Below are positions 1 to 8,073 of a stretch of DNA of 59,791 nt, piece after piece. The stretch is taken from contig JAPKMO010000009.1 in the NCBI GenBank assembly GCA_026645945.1, forward strand, positions 1-59,791, given 5' to 3'. Below the pieces are notes generated by a model that saw only the letters and a list, made by a program, of their open reading frames with translations, had not been told where the DNA came from and searched no databases. Both the position numbers and the translations under genes were made by a program. This DNA is from Anaerolineae bacterium. GTDB taxonomy: Bacteria > Chloroflexota > Anaerolineae > Aggregatilineales > Phototrophicaceae. Position 1 is the stretch's first letter. Each line of letters starts with the position of its first letter.

Positions 1-1
1 C

Positions 2-220
2 GACCTGCGCCGGGCGCTGGTTTCCGCGCTCGACCAGCTTCAGCCGGAGCAGCGCGACCTGATCGAACTGGCCTATTTTTACGGCCTGACGCATACCGAC
101 CTGGCCGAAATGCTGGGCATTCCGCTCGGCACGGTCAAAACCCGCCTGCGCCTGGGGATGCAAAAACTGCGGCAAATCTGGCTGGCAGAGGTAAAACCGG
201 CAGAGGGCGATTCGTCGTAA
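2..220 (+). CDS. RNA polymerase ECF-type sigma factor, C-terminal part (5' truncated by window)
   Basis: The open frame enters from the left edge and encodes 72 residues up to a TAA. It contains sigma region 4: 'LQPEQRDLIELAYFYGLTH' followed by the helix-turn-helix 'DLAEMLGIPLGTVKTRLRLG', which recognises the -35 element in sigma-70 proteins. The short protein end and the anti-sigma gene 68 bases downstream fit an extracytoplasmic-function sigma factor released from its inhibitor by an envelope signal. Region 2 lies outside the window, so the exact ECF group cannot be assigned. Confidence 0.9.
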   Translation, partial: DLRRALVSALDQLQPEQRDLIELAYFYGLTHTDLAEMLGIPLGTVKTRLRLGMQKLRQIWLAEVKPAEGDSS

Positions 221-288
221 TAAACAGCAATGGACTTTAACCATTGGCCGGTCACAAGGCGGCCATTCCGACAGCGAAACAGTGAACA

Positions 289-1008
289 ATGAACCGAGAA
301 GACCTGTTCGACCTCATTCCCGCCTACGCGCTGGGGGCGCTCGACCCGGACGAACGCGCCGAAGTTGAGGCGCTGCTGGCCGCCGACGCCGAAGCGCGCC
401 AGCTGCTGGCGGATTACGAACGCATCACCGGTGCGCTGGCGCTGGCCGCGCCCGCCCGCCCCGCGCCCGCCGGTTTGCAGGACGACCTGCGCCGTCGGCT
501 GGCCGCCGACCGTGCCGCGAATCCCCAACCGCGCGCGCGCCGCTCCTGGCTGCCGGCGCTGGTGGGTATGGCGGCGGCGCTGCTGCTGGCGTTGGGGGCG
601 CTGGCCGTGCTGCGAACGCCCGCCGACCCCGGCGCGGCGCTTTACCAGCGCATTACCAGCGAATCCGGCGCGCGCCGCTACCCGCTTGAGCCGGGTTTGC
701 AGGAAACCACCAGCGGCGAACTGGTCGCCAGCGCCGACGGGCGCGCTGCCGTCATCCGGGTGCAAACGCTGCCGCCTATCAAGGCCGACCAGACTTTCCA
801 GCTCTGGTTGGCGGACGCCGGGGGCGTTCGCAGCGGCGGCCTGTTTCGCTTTGACGACCCGGCGGGGACGAATTACCTGATCGTGCCGCTCGATAAGCCG
901 GTGGACGAATACCGGGCTTTCGGCCTTTCGCTGGAGCCGGCGGGCGGCAGCCCCTACCCCGACCGGCCTACCGGCCCGCGCGTCCTGCGTATCGAGCTGA
1001 ACGCCTGA
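289..1008 (+). CDS. Anti-sigma factor, RskA (anti-sigma-K) family
   Basis: A 239-residue protein. The N-terminal cytosolic anti-sigma domain (residues 1-60) begins 'MNREDLFDLIPAYALGALDPDE', typical of RskA-type anti-sigma factors. One membrane segment follows near residues 88-107, then an extracytoplasmic RskA domain with the 'QTFQLWLADAGG' and 'FGLSLEPAGGS' signatures. The family sequesters the cognate ECF sigma factor at the membrane until regulated proteolysis frees it. It directly follows the sigma gene on the same strand, so the two are probably co-transcribed and partners. The inducing signal cannot be read from sequence. Confidence 0.9.
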   Translation: MNREDLFDLIPAYALGALDPDERAEVEALLAADAEARQLLADYERITGALALAAPARPAPAGLQDDLRRRLAADRAANPQPRARRSWLPALVGMAAALLLALGALAVLRTPADPGAALYQRITSESGARRYPLEPGLQETTSGELVASADGRAAVIRVQTLPPIKADQTFQLWLADAGGVRSGGLFRFDDPAGTNYLIVPLDKPVDEYRAFGLSLEPAGGSPYPDRPTGPRVLRIELNA

Positions 1009-1076
1009 GCGTTGCGAATCCGCGTTTTTCCGGCCATACTCTGTAGGACGCCTCGTGTCCCTACAGGAGCGCCGCC

Positions 1077-2120
1077 ATGCATGTAGATGAACTCGAAACC
1101 CCCAGCGTCCTGATAGACCTCGACCGGATGGAGCGCAACATCGCCCGGATGCAGGATTACTGCGACCAGCATGGGCTGGCCTTCCGCCCGCACATCAAAA
1201 CCCACAAATGCCCGGAAATCGCCCGCTTGCAGATCGAAGCCGGCGCGGTCGGCATCGCCTGCCAGAAGGTCAGCGAAGCTGAGGTGTTCGCCGGCGCGGG
1301 CTTTAACGATCTGCAAATCCCGTACAACATCGTCGGCGCGGCCAAAACCGCCCGCCTGGTTGACCTAGCGATGTATAACCGGGTGGCCGTTTCTGCCGAT
1401 CACCTCAGCGTCATCGCCGGGCTGGCCGATGCCGCCGCAGCCGAAGACCTTACCCTGCGTGTGATGGTCGAACTGGCGACCGAAATCGAGCGGGCAGGCG
1501 CGCCGGTGGATGAAGTCGTGACGCTGGCGCAGCGTATTGACGCCGAACCAAACCTGCATTTCGCCGGACTGCTGCTGTATCCCAGCAGTCCTTCTATCCG
1601 TCCGGTGCTGCAAGAGGCCCTCGACCGGCTGAACCATGCCGGAATCGGCGTGGATGTGGTCAGCGGCGGCGGCACGGGCGCCGCCTTCCACGCCCACGAA
1701 ATCCCGGAACTGACCGAAATCCGCGTCGGCACGTATATTTTTAACGACTGGGCAACCGTCTCGAAAGGCTGGGCGGCGCTGGACGACTGCGCGATGGCCG
1801 TCCTGGCGACGGTCGTCAGCCGCCCCACGCCCGACCGCGCCATCCTGGACGCCGGCAGCAAAACGCTGGCGCTGGACAGCGTGAACGGCCTACACGGTTT
1901 CATCCTGGAATACCCCGACGCGCGGATTTATAAACTCAATGAAGAACACGCCTACGTAGACCTGAGCGCCTGCGACGACCGCCCGGTAATTGGCGACCGG
2001 CTGCATATCATCCCGGCGCATACCTGCGTCGTCAGCAACCTGCACAACCGGCTGTACGGCGTGCGGGACGAGCAGATCGAAGTGGTGTGGCCGGTGGCCG
2101 CGCGCGGCAGAGTGTGGTAG
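1077..2120 (+). CDS. D-threonine aldolase / D-serine dehydratase-like PLP enzyme
   Basis: A 347-residue fold-type III (alanine racemase-like barrel) enzyme. The PLP-lysine motif RPHIKTHK lies at residues 37-44. The C-terminal half has 'IIPAHTCVVSNLHN', whose His and Cys match the divalent-metal site of D-serine dehydratase and D-threonine aldolase. The family cleaves D-3-hydroxyamino acids to glycine plus aldehyde, or dehydrates D-serine; the sequence does not decide which. The start is the ATG at 1077 after GGAGCGCCGCC. The stop is one base from the start of the next gene, suggesting an operon. The enzyme is probably cytosolic. Confidence 0.87.
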   Translation: MHVDELETPSVLIDLDRMERNIARMQDYCDQHGLAFRPHIKTHKCPEIARLQIEAGAVGIACQKVSEAEVFAGAGFNDLQIPYNIVGAAKTARLVDLAMYNRVAVSADHLSVIAGLADAAAAEDLTLRVMVELATEIERAGAPVDEVVTLAQRIDAEPNLHFAGLLLYPSSPSIRPVLQEALDRLNHAGIGVDVVSGGGTGAAFHAHEIPELTEIRVGTYIFNDWATVSKGWAALDDCAMAVLATVVSRPTPDRAILDAGSKTLALDSVNGLHGFILEYPDARIYKLNEEHAYVDLSACDDRPVIGDRLHIIPAHTCVVSNLHNRLYGVRDEQIEVVWPVAARGRVW

Positions 2121-2121
2121 G

Positions 2122-3057
2122 ATGCCCCGCGCGCCCCGCAACCGCACCCTGACGCTGACCGAGGCCGAGCGGCAGTTTTACGGCGCGCGGCTGCTGCGGC
2201 TGTCCGGGCCGGTATCGCCGGGCGACATCCTCAACCGCACCATCCAGGGGGACTTGTTCGCCGTCCTGGACTGGCTGCCCGCCGGTTTTGTTGATCTGCT
2301 GTTCCTCGACCCACCCTACAACCTGACCAAAACCTTCAACGGCGCGGTTTTCCGCCGCCGCTCCACCGGTGACTACCGGCGCTGGCTGGAAAGCTGGCTG
2401 CCGAAGCTGGCGCGGACGCTCAAGCCGACCGCCTCGGTTTATGTCTGCGGCGACTGGCGCTCGGCGGCGGCGATACAGATGGCGCTGGAGCCGCTGTTTA
2501 TCCTCCGCAGCCGCATCACCTGGGAGCGCGAAAAAGGCCGGGGCGCGAAGGCTAACTGGAAAAACTGCTCCGAGGACATCTGGTTCTGCACCATGTCGGA
2601 CGTCTACACCTTCAATGCCGGCGCGGTGCGTCTCAAACGCCGGGTGATCGCGCCCTATACCACGCCGGACGGCCAGCCGAAGGATTGGCAGCGAACCGAA
2701 CAGGGCAGCTTCCGGCTGACCGCGCCTTCTAACTTGTGGACGGACATCACCGTACCGTTCTGGTCTATGCCGGAAAACACCGACCACCCCACGCAGAAGC
2801 CGGAAAAACTGCTCGCCAAAATCATCCTCGCCAGTTCCAACCCCGGCGGCGTGGTGTTTGACCCGTTCCTCGGTTCTGGCACAACGTCGGTGGTGGCGAA
2901 AAAACTGGGCCGGCAGTATGTTGGCATCGAACTGGACGCGTTGTACGGCTGCCTGGCCGAAAAACGCCTTGATCTGGCCGACGCCGATGCAGCCATCCAG
3001 GGGTACGCCGGCGGCGTATTCTGGGAGCGGCACACCGCGCACCTGATTCGAAAATAG
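2122..3057 (+). CDS. DNA methyltransferase, beta class (N4-cytosine/N6-adenine)
   Basis: A 311-residue methyltransferase that transfers a methyl group from SAM to an exocyclic amino group in DNA. The catalytic motif IV, DPPY, is at residues 63-66 and comes before the SAM-binding motif I, FDPFLGSGTT, at about 246-255; this order defines the beta class. 'HPTQKPEKLLAKII' just before motif I is also typical. The open frame extends upstream inside the previous gene, but the ATG at 2122, directly after the upstream TAG, gives the normal family length. No restriction endonuclease gene is adjacent, so it looks like a solitary methyltransferase. The recognition site is unknown. Confidence 0.87.
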   Translation: MPRAPRNRTLTLTEAERQFYGARLLRLSGPVSPGDILNRTIQGDLFAVLDWLPAGFVDLLFLDPPYNLTKTFNGAVFRRRSTGDYRRWLESWLPKLARTLKPTASVYVCGDWRSAAAIQMALEPLFILRSRITWEREKGRGAKANWKNCSEDIWFCTMSDVYTFNAGAVRLKRRVIAPYTTPDGQPKDWQRTEQGSFRLTAPSNLWTDITVPFWSMPENTDHPTQKPEKLLAKIILASSNPGGVVFDPFLGSGTTSVVAKKLGRQYVGIELDALYGCLAEKRLDLADADAAIQGYAGGVFWERHTAHLIRK

Positions 3058-3079
3058 CTTTTGGATGCGAGTTTAAAAA

Positions 3080-3490
3080 ATGGCCTATACCGTACAACTG
3101 CTTAACCTCAAATGCCTCGAAGCCCAGGAAAACAACGGCGACGAGGTGATCGTCAAGTTTAACGGGGCGAAAGTGTGGTCGTCCGGGCGTTTTAAGATGC
3201 ACCACCGTCCCCAGAAAGAAAATCAGGTGAGCGAGTTCGACTTCGCCGGGGGGCGGCGGCTTGGCCCGGAGGGCTGGCAGATGTTGATGCCCTATAACCC
3301 CAAAGATTTCGAGTTCGCCGGGCAGATTGGCGAATCTTACCTGGAACTGTGGGAGGAAGATTTTTTCCGCGACGACTTTTTAGGCCGCTCGCCTATCACT
3401 GCCGGGGACGCCGAACGCGGCCACATCACCATCGCTTTCGTCCGCGACGGCGCGAGCTACCTGCTGGCATACCGGGTCATCGCGGACTGA
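3080..3490 (+). CDS. Hypothetical protein, possibly C2-like beta-sandwich
   Basis: A 136-residue soluble protein without signal peptide or membrane segment. The opening 'VQLLNLKCLEAQENNGDEVIVKFNGAKVW' and the acidic loops and 'DDFLGRSPI' near residue 100 resemble C2-like beta-sandwich modules, where 'DDxLG' follows a calcium loop. This is pattern resemblance only. It starts 22 bases after the methyltransferase gene, so it may be the last gene of that transcript. No role can be assigned. The codon use and GC look like those of its neighbours, which supports a real native gene. Confidence 0.7.
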   Translation: MAYTVQLLNLKCLEAQENNGDEVIVKFNGAKVWSSGRFKMHHRPQKENQVSEFDFAGGRRLGPEGWQMLMPYNPKDFEFAGQIGESYLELWEEDFFRDDFLGRSPITAGDAERGHITIAFVRDGASYLLAYRVIAD

Positions 3491-3619
3491 TCGCCTCCCC
3501 TCCACTTTTGGCTAGTGTCCCCCTCGCCAAAGGGCGGATGTGCCGCTGCGCCTTTCGTGCGACCATAAACTTAACCTGAAGCGCCCTGAAAATCCCTGAA
3601 TGCATACAAGGAGGATAGA

Positions 3620-4501
3620 ATGTCCGATATTTTGCAAACGCTTTCCGACGCGATGGCCGACGCCGTACAGCAGGCCGGGCGCAGCATCGTGCGCGTGGAA
3701 GCGCGCCGCCGGATGCCCGCCAGCGGTTTCGTCTGGTCGGCGGACGGGCTGATCGTCACCGCGCATCACGTCGTCGAACATGAGGAGAACATTCGCATCG
3801 GCCTGCCGGACGGCAGCCAGACGAAGGCCGCCCTGGTCGGGCGCGACCCGAATACCGACCTGGCCGTGCTGCGCGCCGAAACCGGCGGCCTGACCGTCCC
3901 CGCCTGGGCGGAAGCGGATGCCGTGCGCGTGGGGCATCTGGCGCTGGCGGTCGGGCGTCCGAGCGGACAGCTCCAGGCCACGCTGGGCGTCGTCAGCGCG
4001 CTCAGCCACAGCCCGAACGAAAATCACTTTTTCGCCCAAACCGACGTGGTAATGTACCCCGGCTTTTCCGGCGGGGCGCTGGTATCCGCCTCCGGCCAGA
4101 TCATCGGCCTGAACACCTCGGCGCTGATGCGCGGCGCCAGCCTGACGGTGCAGACGCCCACGCTGCGTTTTGTGGTGGAAAGCCTGCTCCGGCATGGCCG
4201 GATGCGCCGGGGCTACCTGGGCGTCGGCGTGCAGCCCGCCCGGCTGCCGAAGGCGCTGGCGGAGCAGATCGGCCAGAAAAGCGGTGTGCTGGTGATGTCG
4301 GTCGAGCCGGACAGCCCCGCCGAACGCGGCGGCTTGTTCATGGGCGATACCATCCTGGCGGTGGACGGCCAGACCATCGAAAACGGCGAAGACCTGGTAT
4401 CGTCGCTGGGCGGCGGGCGCATCGGCCAAAGCGTGCCGGTGCGAATCCTGCGCGGCGGGCAGGTGCAGGAGCTTCAGATCACAATCGGCGAACGGGGGTA
4501 G
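3620..4501 (+). CDS. S1C family serine protease with PDZ domain (HtrA/DegP-like)
   Basis: A 293-residue trypsin-fold protease. The catalytic triad is visible as His50 (IVTAHHVV), Asp80 (DPNTDLAVL) and Ser150 (GFSGGAL). A single PDZ domain occupies about residues 195-290 ('GYLGVGVQPARL', 'SPAERGGLFMGDTILAVDGQ'). Unlike periplasmic HtrA proteins there is no signal peptide or N-terminal membrane anchor, so a cytosolic location is inferred. The start at 3620 follows the AAGGAGG ribosome-binding site. A second S1C protease follows 89 bases downstream, making a tandem pair that probably arose by duplication with PDZ loss in the second copy. Confidence 0.92.
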   Translation: MSDILQTLSDAMADAVQQAGRSIVRVEARRRMPASGFVWSADGLIVTAHHVVEHEENIRIGLPDGSQTKAALVGRDPNTDLAVLRAETGGLTVPAWAEADAVRVGHLALAVGRPSGQLQATLGVVSALSHSPNENHFFAQTDVVMYPGFSGGALVSASGQIIGLNTSALMRGASLTVQTPTLRFVVESLLRHGRMRRGYLGVGVQPARLPKALAEQIGQKSGVLVMSVEPDSPAERGGLFMGDTILAVDGQTIENGEDLVSSLGGGRIGQSVPVRILRGGQVQELQITIGERG

Positions 4502-4590
4502 GCTTCGGGCAGTGCCGAGTGTCAAGTTCCGAGTGCCGAGTGAGAACTTGGCTGACGGCTGAACTGCCCTTTTAGCGGGTGAAATGCGGT

Positions 4591-5205
4591 ATGGACAACA
4601 ACCTCTTGCAACAACTCAACGATACATTGGCCGATACGGTTGAGCGCGTGCAATCGAGCCTAGCGCAGATCGTCAACGGGCGCGGCGCGGGGGCCGGCAC
4701 CATCTGGCATCCCGACGGGCTGATCGTCACCAACGCGCACGTCGTCCGGGGACGTCATGGCCTGCATGTCGTCCTGCCGGGCGGCCAGCGCCTGCCGGCG
4801 GCGGTGATCGCCTACGACGAACCGCTTGACCTGGCGGCGCTTTCGGTCGAAGCCGCTGGCCTGCCAACTATCGCCGTGGGCGACTCGCGGCAGGTGCGGC
4901 CCGGCCAGTGGGTGATGGCGGTCGGGCATCCCTGGGGCGTGATCGGCGCGGTCACGTCCGGCGTGGTCATCGGCGCGGGCGCGCAGCTTCCCGAAGTGGG
5001 GCAGATGCAGCCGGGGCGCGAATGGATCGCGCTTGACCTGCACATGCGCCCCGGCCACTCCGGCGGCCCGGTGGTGGACTCTGCCGGGCGGTTGATCGGC
5101 ATCAACACCATGATTACCGGCCCGGATGTGGGTTTCGCCATTCCGGTGCATGTAGTCAAGGCGTTTTTGAAGGAACGGCTCGGCACGCAAAAAATGGCCG
5201 TGTAG
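4591..5205 (+). CDS. S1C family serine protease without PDZ domain
   Basis: A 204-residue protein consisting of the protease domain only. The triad is His50 (VTNAHVV), Asp80 (EPLDLAAL) and Ser157 (PGHSGGPV), so it should be active. No signal peptide is visible. An in-frame GTG lies at 4579, but the ATG at 4591 is preferred because it aligns with the start of the neighbouring paralogue (short helix, then protease core). It ends 12 bases before the downstream methyltransferase gene and is likely co-transcribed with it. A 35-base stretch of GAGTGCCGAG-like repeats lies in the gap upstream. Confidence 0.88.
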   Translation: MDNNLLQQLNDTLADTVERVQSSLAQIVNGRGAGAGTIWHPDGLIVTNAHVVRGRHGLHVVLPGGQRLPAAVIAYDEPLDLAALSVEAAGLPTIAVGDSRQVRPGQWVMAVGHPWGVIGAVTSGVVIGAGAQLPEVGQMQPGREWIALDLHMRPGHSGGPVVDSAGRLIGINTMITGPDVGFAIPVHVVKAFLKERLGTQKMAV

Positions 5206-5217
5206 GACGGGAAAACG

Positions 5218-5745
5218 ATGAACCACGCCGATCACGTTAATCTGTTACAGGGCGGCATTCCAGCGCCGGGCGGCGTGTGGGCGGACTTCGGCTCCGGCGC
5301 GGGCGCGTTCACGCTGGCGCTGGCGGAACTGATCGGCGCGGACAGCACGATCTATTCGGTAGACCGGGACGCGGGCGCGCTGCGCGAACAGGAAGCCGCC
5401 GTCCGCGCCCGTTTCCCCGGCGTGCGGCTGGTGACAATGGCCGCCGATTTTACGCAGCGGCTCGACCTGCCGCCGCTGGATGGCGCGGTGATGGCGAACG
5501 CGCTGCATTTCGTCCGCCGGCCGGAAGGTGTCGTGCGGCTGCTGTACGATTACCTCAAACCCGGCGGGCGGTTCATCCTGGTCGAATACAATACAGACCA
5601 GGGCAACACCTGGGTTCCGTATCCGCTTTCGTATGCCACCTGGGAAAAGCTCGCCCGGCGGGGCGGCTTCCGCGAAACGCGGCGGCTGGCGGCGCGCCCC
5701 AGCCGCTTCCTGCGCGAAATCTACAGCGCCGTCAGCCTCCGATAA
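5218..5745 (+). CDS. Class I SAM-dependent methyltransferase
   Basis: A 175-residue Rossmann-fold methyltransferase. Motif I is 'WADFGSGAGAFTLALAE' near residues 20-36; the acidic end of strand beta-2 is 'YSVDRDAGAL', and 'LPPLDGAVMANALHFV' is motif IV. The shape matches UbiE/small-molecule methyltransferases, but the substrate cannot be told from the sequence. It is the last gene of the plus-strand run and converges with the cobalamin adenosyltransferase gene, with only three bases between the stops. Confidence 0.85.
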   Translation: MNHADHVNLLQGGIPAPGGVWADFGSGAGAFTLALAELIGADSTIYSVDRDAGALREQEAAVRARFPGVRLVTMAADFTQRLDLPPLDGAVMANALHFVRRPEGVVRLLYDYLKPGGRFILVEYNTDQGNTWVPYPLSYATWEKLARRGGFRETRRLAARPSRFLREIYSAVSLR

Positions 5746-5748
5746 AAT

Positions 5749-6300
5749 TTATTCATCCCCCGCTGTCCAGGTCACGTCCGGCACGCCAGCCTGATGGTTT
5801 TCCCAGCGCGCCAGCACGAACAAAAAATCCCCCAGACGGTTGAGGTACGGCAGCACATGTTCGCCCACCGGCTCATATTCCTGCAAGGCCACCACGATTC
5901 GTTCGGCGCGGCGGCAGACCGTCCGCGCGATGTGAATCATGGCCGCCGGCGGCGAACCGCCCGGCAGGATGAAGTTCTTCAGCGCCGGCAGCGCCGCCGT
6001 CATCTCGTCAATGCGCGCCTCCAGCCACAGCACCGGCGCGGCGTCCATCCGCACTACCCACCCGGCTTTGGCGTCCGGCGGGGTCGCCAGGTCTGCGCCC
6101 AGACGGAACAACTGCTGCTGCACCCGCGCCAGCCATTCGTCGGTCTGGGCGGTAGGGTGCTGCGCCCGCGCCGCGCCCAGCACCGAGTTTAATTCGTCTA
6201 CCGTACCGTAAGCCTCCACCCGCAGGTGCGTTTTGGGGACGCGCCCGCCGGAAAACAGGCTGGTAGTGCCGTCATCGCCGGTTTTGGTGTATATTTTCAT
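5749..6300 (-). CDS. Cob(I)alamin adenosyltransferase, PduO-type
   Basis: A 183-residue enzyme that transfers the adenosyl group of ATP to cob(I)alamin to give adenosylcobalamin. The N-terminal ATP-binding signature '[21 protein letters not shown]' and '[15 protein letters not shown]' are diagnostic for PduO-type ATR, and '[10 protein letters not shown]' plus '[14 protein letters not shown]' form the C-terminal helices of the trimer. The start at 6300 is chosen because the signature begins exactly there, although the frame is open 60 bases further. It is transcribed divergently from recA; the intergenic region holds the recA promoter. Confidence 0.95.
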   Translation of the reverse strand: MKIYTKTGDDGTTSLFSGGRVPKTHLRVEAYGTVDELNSVLGAARAQHPTAQTDEWLARVQQQLFRLGADLATPPDAKAGWVVRMDAAPVLWLEARIDEMTAALPALKNFILPGGSPPAAMIHIARTVCRRAERIVVALQEYEPVGEHVLPYLNRLGDFLFVLARWENHQAGVPDVTWTAGDE

Positions 6301-6321
6301 CAGAGATTCGTGCCTCAGGAG

Positions 6322-6350
6322 TTGTCTTTTTAGAACACATGTGCTAGAAT
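6322..6350 (+). promoter_or_regulatory. recA promoter with LexA/SOS-like dyad in the spacer
   Basis: A -35-like TTGTCT (6322-6327) is 17 bases from a -10-like TAGAAT (6345-6350). The spacer contains GAACACATGTGC (6333-6344), one mismatch from the GAAC-N4-GTTC pattern of Gram-positive type LexA operators. An operator between -35 and -10 would block RNA polymerase, as expected for an SOS-controlled recA. The hexamers and dyad are seen directly; the LexA assignment is inference. Confidence 0.6.
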
Positions 6351-6400
6351 TATCTGGCACATACCCGCTCGATATTTATCATATACAGGAAGCTGGTAAA

Positions 6401-8038
6401 TTGGCAGAATCAGATTACCTCGAAACAGATTATCTTGACGGCAATTCGAGCGAAGAGACGGCTCCCGCTCCGGCAGAAAAGAAAGGGAAAAAAGTGGCAG
6501 CCAAGAAAAAAGAAAAAGCCGACGATGCGGCAGCCCAGAATCTATCGTTCGACGATCAGGGGCGCGTGAAGGCGCTGGAAGCTGCCCTCAGCGACCTGAC
6601 CAAACGCTTCGGCGACGGCACGATTGTGCGGCTGGGCGACGCCACCCATCTGGCGGTAGAGGTCATCCCCAGCGGCTCGCTGACGACCGACATCGCGCTG
6701 GGGGTGGGCGGTATCCCACGCGGGCGCATCACCGAAATCTACGGGCCGGAAAGCTCTGGCAAAACGACGCTGTGCCTGCACGTGATCGCCGAAGCGCAAA
6801 AACGCGGCGGCCTGTGCGCCTTCGTGGACATGGAACACGCGCTCGACCCGGCCTATGCCGAGCGCATCGGTGTGAACGTGGACACGCTGTACGTATCGCA
6901 GCCGGACACCGGCGAGCAGGCGCTCGAAATCACCGAGGCGCTGGTGCGTTCCGGCGCGCTGGACGTGGTGGTGGTGGACAGCGTGGCGGCGTTGGTGCCG
7001 CGCGCGGAAATCGAAGGCGAGATGGGAGATGCGTTCGTCGGCCTGCAAGCCCGCCTGATGAGCCAGGCGCTCCGCAAGCTCTCCGGCGCGATCAAACACT
7101 CCAATGTAGCCGTGTTGTTCACCAATCAACTCCGCGAAAAAGTGGGCGTGATGTTTGGCTGTTTCCACTCCAGCGCGCGCGTGGTTCTGGCAGACGGCAC
7201 AACCGAAAAAATCGGCAAAATTGTTAACCAGAAGATGGACGTTGAGGTGTTATCGTACCACGTCAAAACGCGCGAGTTTGAACCCCGGCGCATCGCTAAC
7301 TGGTTTGACAACGGCCCAACAGACCGCTTTCTAAAGTTTACTGTGGCCGGGCCCGAGGGCGGTGTGCGAGAGTTCCAATGCACACCTAACCACCTGCTGC
7401 TCACTGCTGATGGTTATGAGGCTGCTGGTGAATTAGAAATCGGTGAACGACTGATCGTTGCCGCACCGATATTGGAGTTAGCGGCAGTTGGCGGCTTTGA
7501 CACCGGACTGCATTTCAACTATGAACCAGTAGGTATGCCTATCCTCGATATTCAGCGTGTTGAATCTACGGAAGACAATCATCGTTTCGACATTGAAGTA
7601 GAGGGTAATCACTGCTACGTGGTGGATGGCGTTGTTGTACATAATTCGCCCGAAACGACCAGCGGCGGGCGGGCGCTCAAGTTTTACGCCAGCGTGCGGC
7701 TGGACATCCGGCGCATCCAGAGCATCAAACAGGGCGGCGAAAGCATCGGCAACCGCGTTAAAGTCCGCGTCACCAAAAACAAGGTGGCCGCGCCCTTCCG
7801 CGAGGCAGAGTTCGACATGATGTTCTACGAAGGCGGCATCAGCAAGGTGGGCGAAATCGTAGACCTGGGCGTGGAACTGGGCATCATTGACAAACGCGGC
7901 GCGTTTTTCCGCTACAACGACGGCCTGCTCGGCCAGGGGCGCGAATCCGCCAAACAGTTTTTGCTGCAAAACCCGGCGGTTTCCAACGAAATCGAACAGG
8001 CCATCCGCCTGCACTTCGGCCTGCCGCCGATCAGCTAA
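6401..8038 (+). CDS. recA: Recombinase RecA precursor containing an in-frame mini-intein
   Basis: A 545-residue precursor. The N-extein has a Lys/Glu-rich extension (residues 1-48), then the RecA core with Walker A GPESSGKT (115-122), '[11 protein letters not shown]' and the Walker B-like '[11 protein letters not shown]'. After 'REKVGVMFG' a 162-residue intein (254-415) interrupts the gene, and RecA resumes at '[20 protein letters not shown]'. The spliced product would be 383 residues. RecA forms filaments on single-stranded DNA, drives strand exchange and triggers LexA self-cleavage. The start chosen is TTG 6401: it follows AGGAAG with an 8-base gap and lies downstream of the predicted promoter. 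The open frame continues upstream but would overlap that promoter. Confidence 0.95.
   Translation: MAESDYLETDYLDGNSSEETAPAPAEKKGKKVAAKKKEKADDAAAQNLSFDDQGRVKALEAALSDLTKRFGDGTIVRLGDATHLAVEVIPSGSLTTDIALGVGGIPRGRITEIYGPESSGKTTLCLHVIAEAQKRGGLCAFVDMEHALDPAYAERIGVNVDTLYVSQPDTGEQALEITEALVRSGALDVVVVDSVAALVPRAEIEGEMGDAFVGLQARLMSQALRKLSGAIKHSNVAVLFTNQLREKVGVMFGCFHSSARVVLADGTTEKIGKIVNQKMDVEVLSYHVKTREFEPRRIANWFDNGPTDRFLKFTVAGPEGGVREFQCTPNHLLLTADGYEAAGELEIGERLIVAAPILELAAVGGFDTGLHFNYEPVGMPILDIQRVESTEDNHRFDIEVEGNHCYVVDGVVVHNSPETTSGGRALKFYASVRLDIRRIQSIKQGGESIGNRVKVRVTKNKVAAPFREAEFDMMFYEGGISKVGEIVDLGVELGIIDKRGAFFRYNDGLLGQGRESAKQFLLQNPAVSNEIEQAIRLHFGLPPIS
7160..7645 (+). other. RecA mini-intein coding segment (162 aa, no homing endonuclease)
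   Basis: The segment starts with Cys (TGT 7160) in a block A '[14 protein letters not shown]', has block B '[16 protein letters not shown]' (TxxH motif), and ends with block F/G '[20 protein letters not shown]' (penultimate His, terminal Asn, AAT 7643-7645). The +1 extein residue is Ser. All residues needed for protein splicing are present. There is no LAGLIDADG domain between blocks B and F, so it is a mini-intein. Base composition is visibly AT-richer than the recA exteins. Insertion is in the GVMFG|(S/N)PETT motif next to the L2 DNA-binding loop, a conserved site of the kind inteins favour. Confidence 0.95.
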
Positions 8039-8073
8039 CGCGCGCAGCCGGCGAAAACACCAAAGGAACAACC

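Noticed and set aside
1990..2121. Longer N-terminus for the DNA methyltransferase
   Set aside because: The extra 44 codons run inside the PLP enzyme gene and are Cys/Arg-rich; ATG 2122 gives a normal family start.
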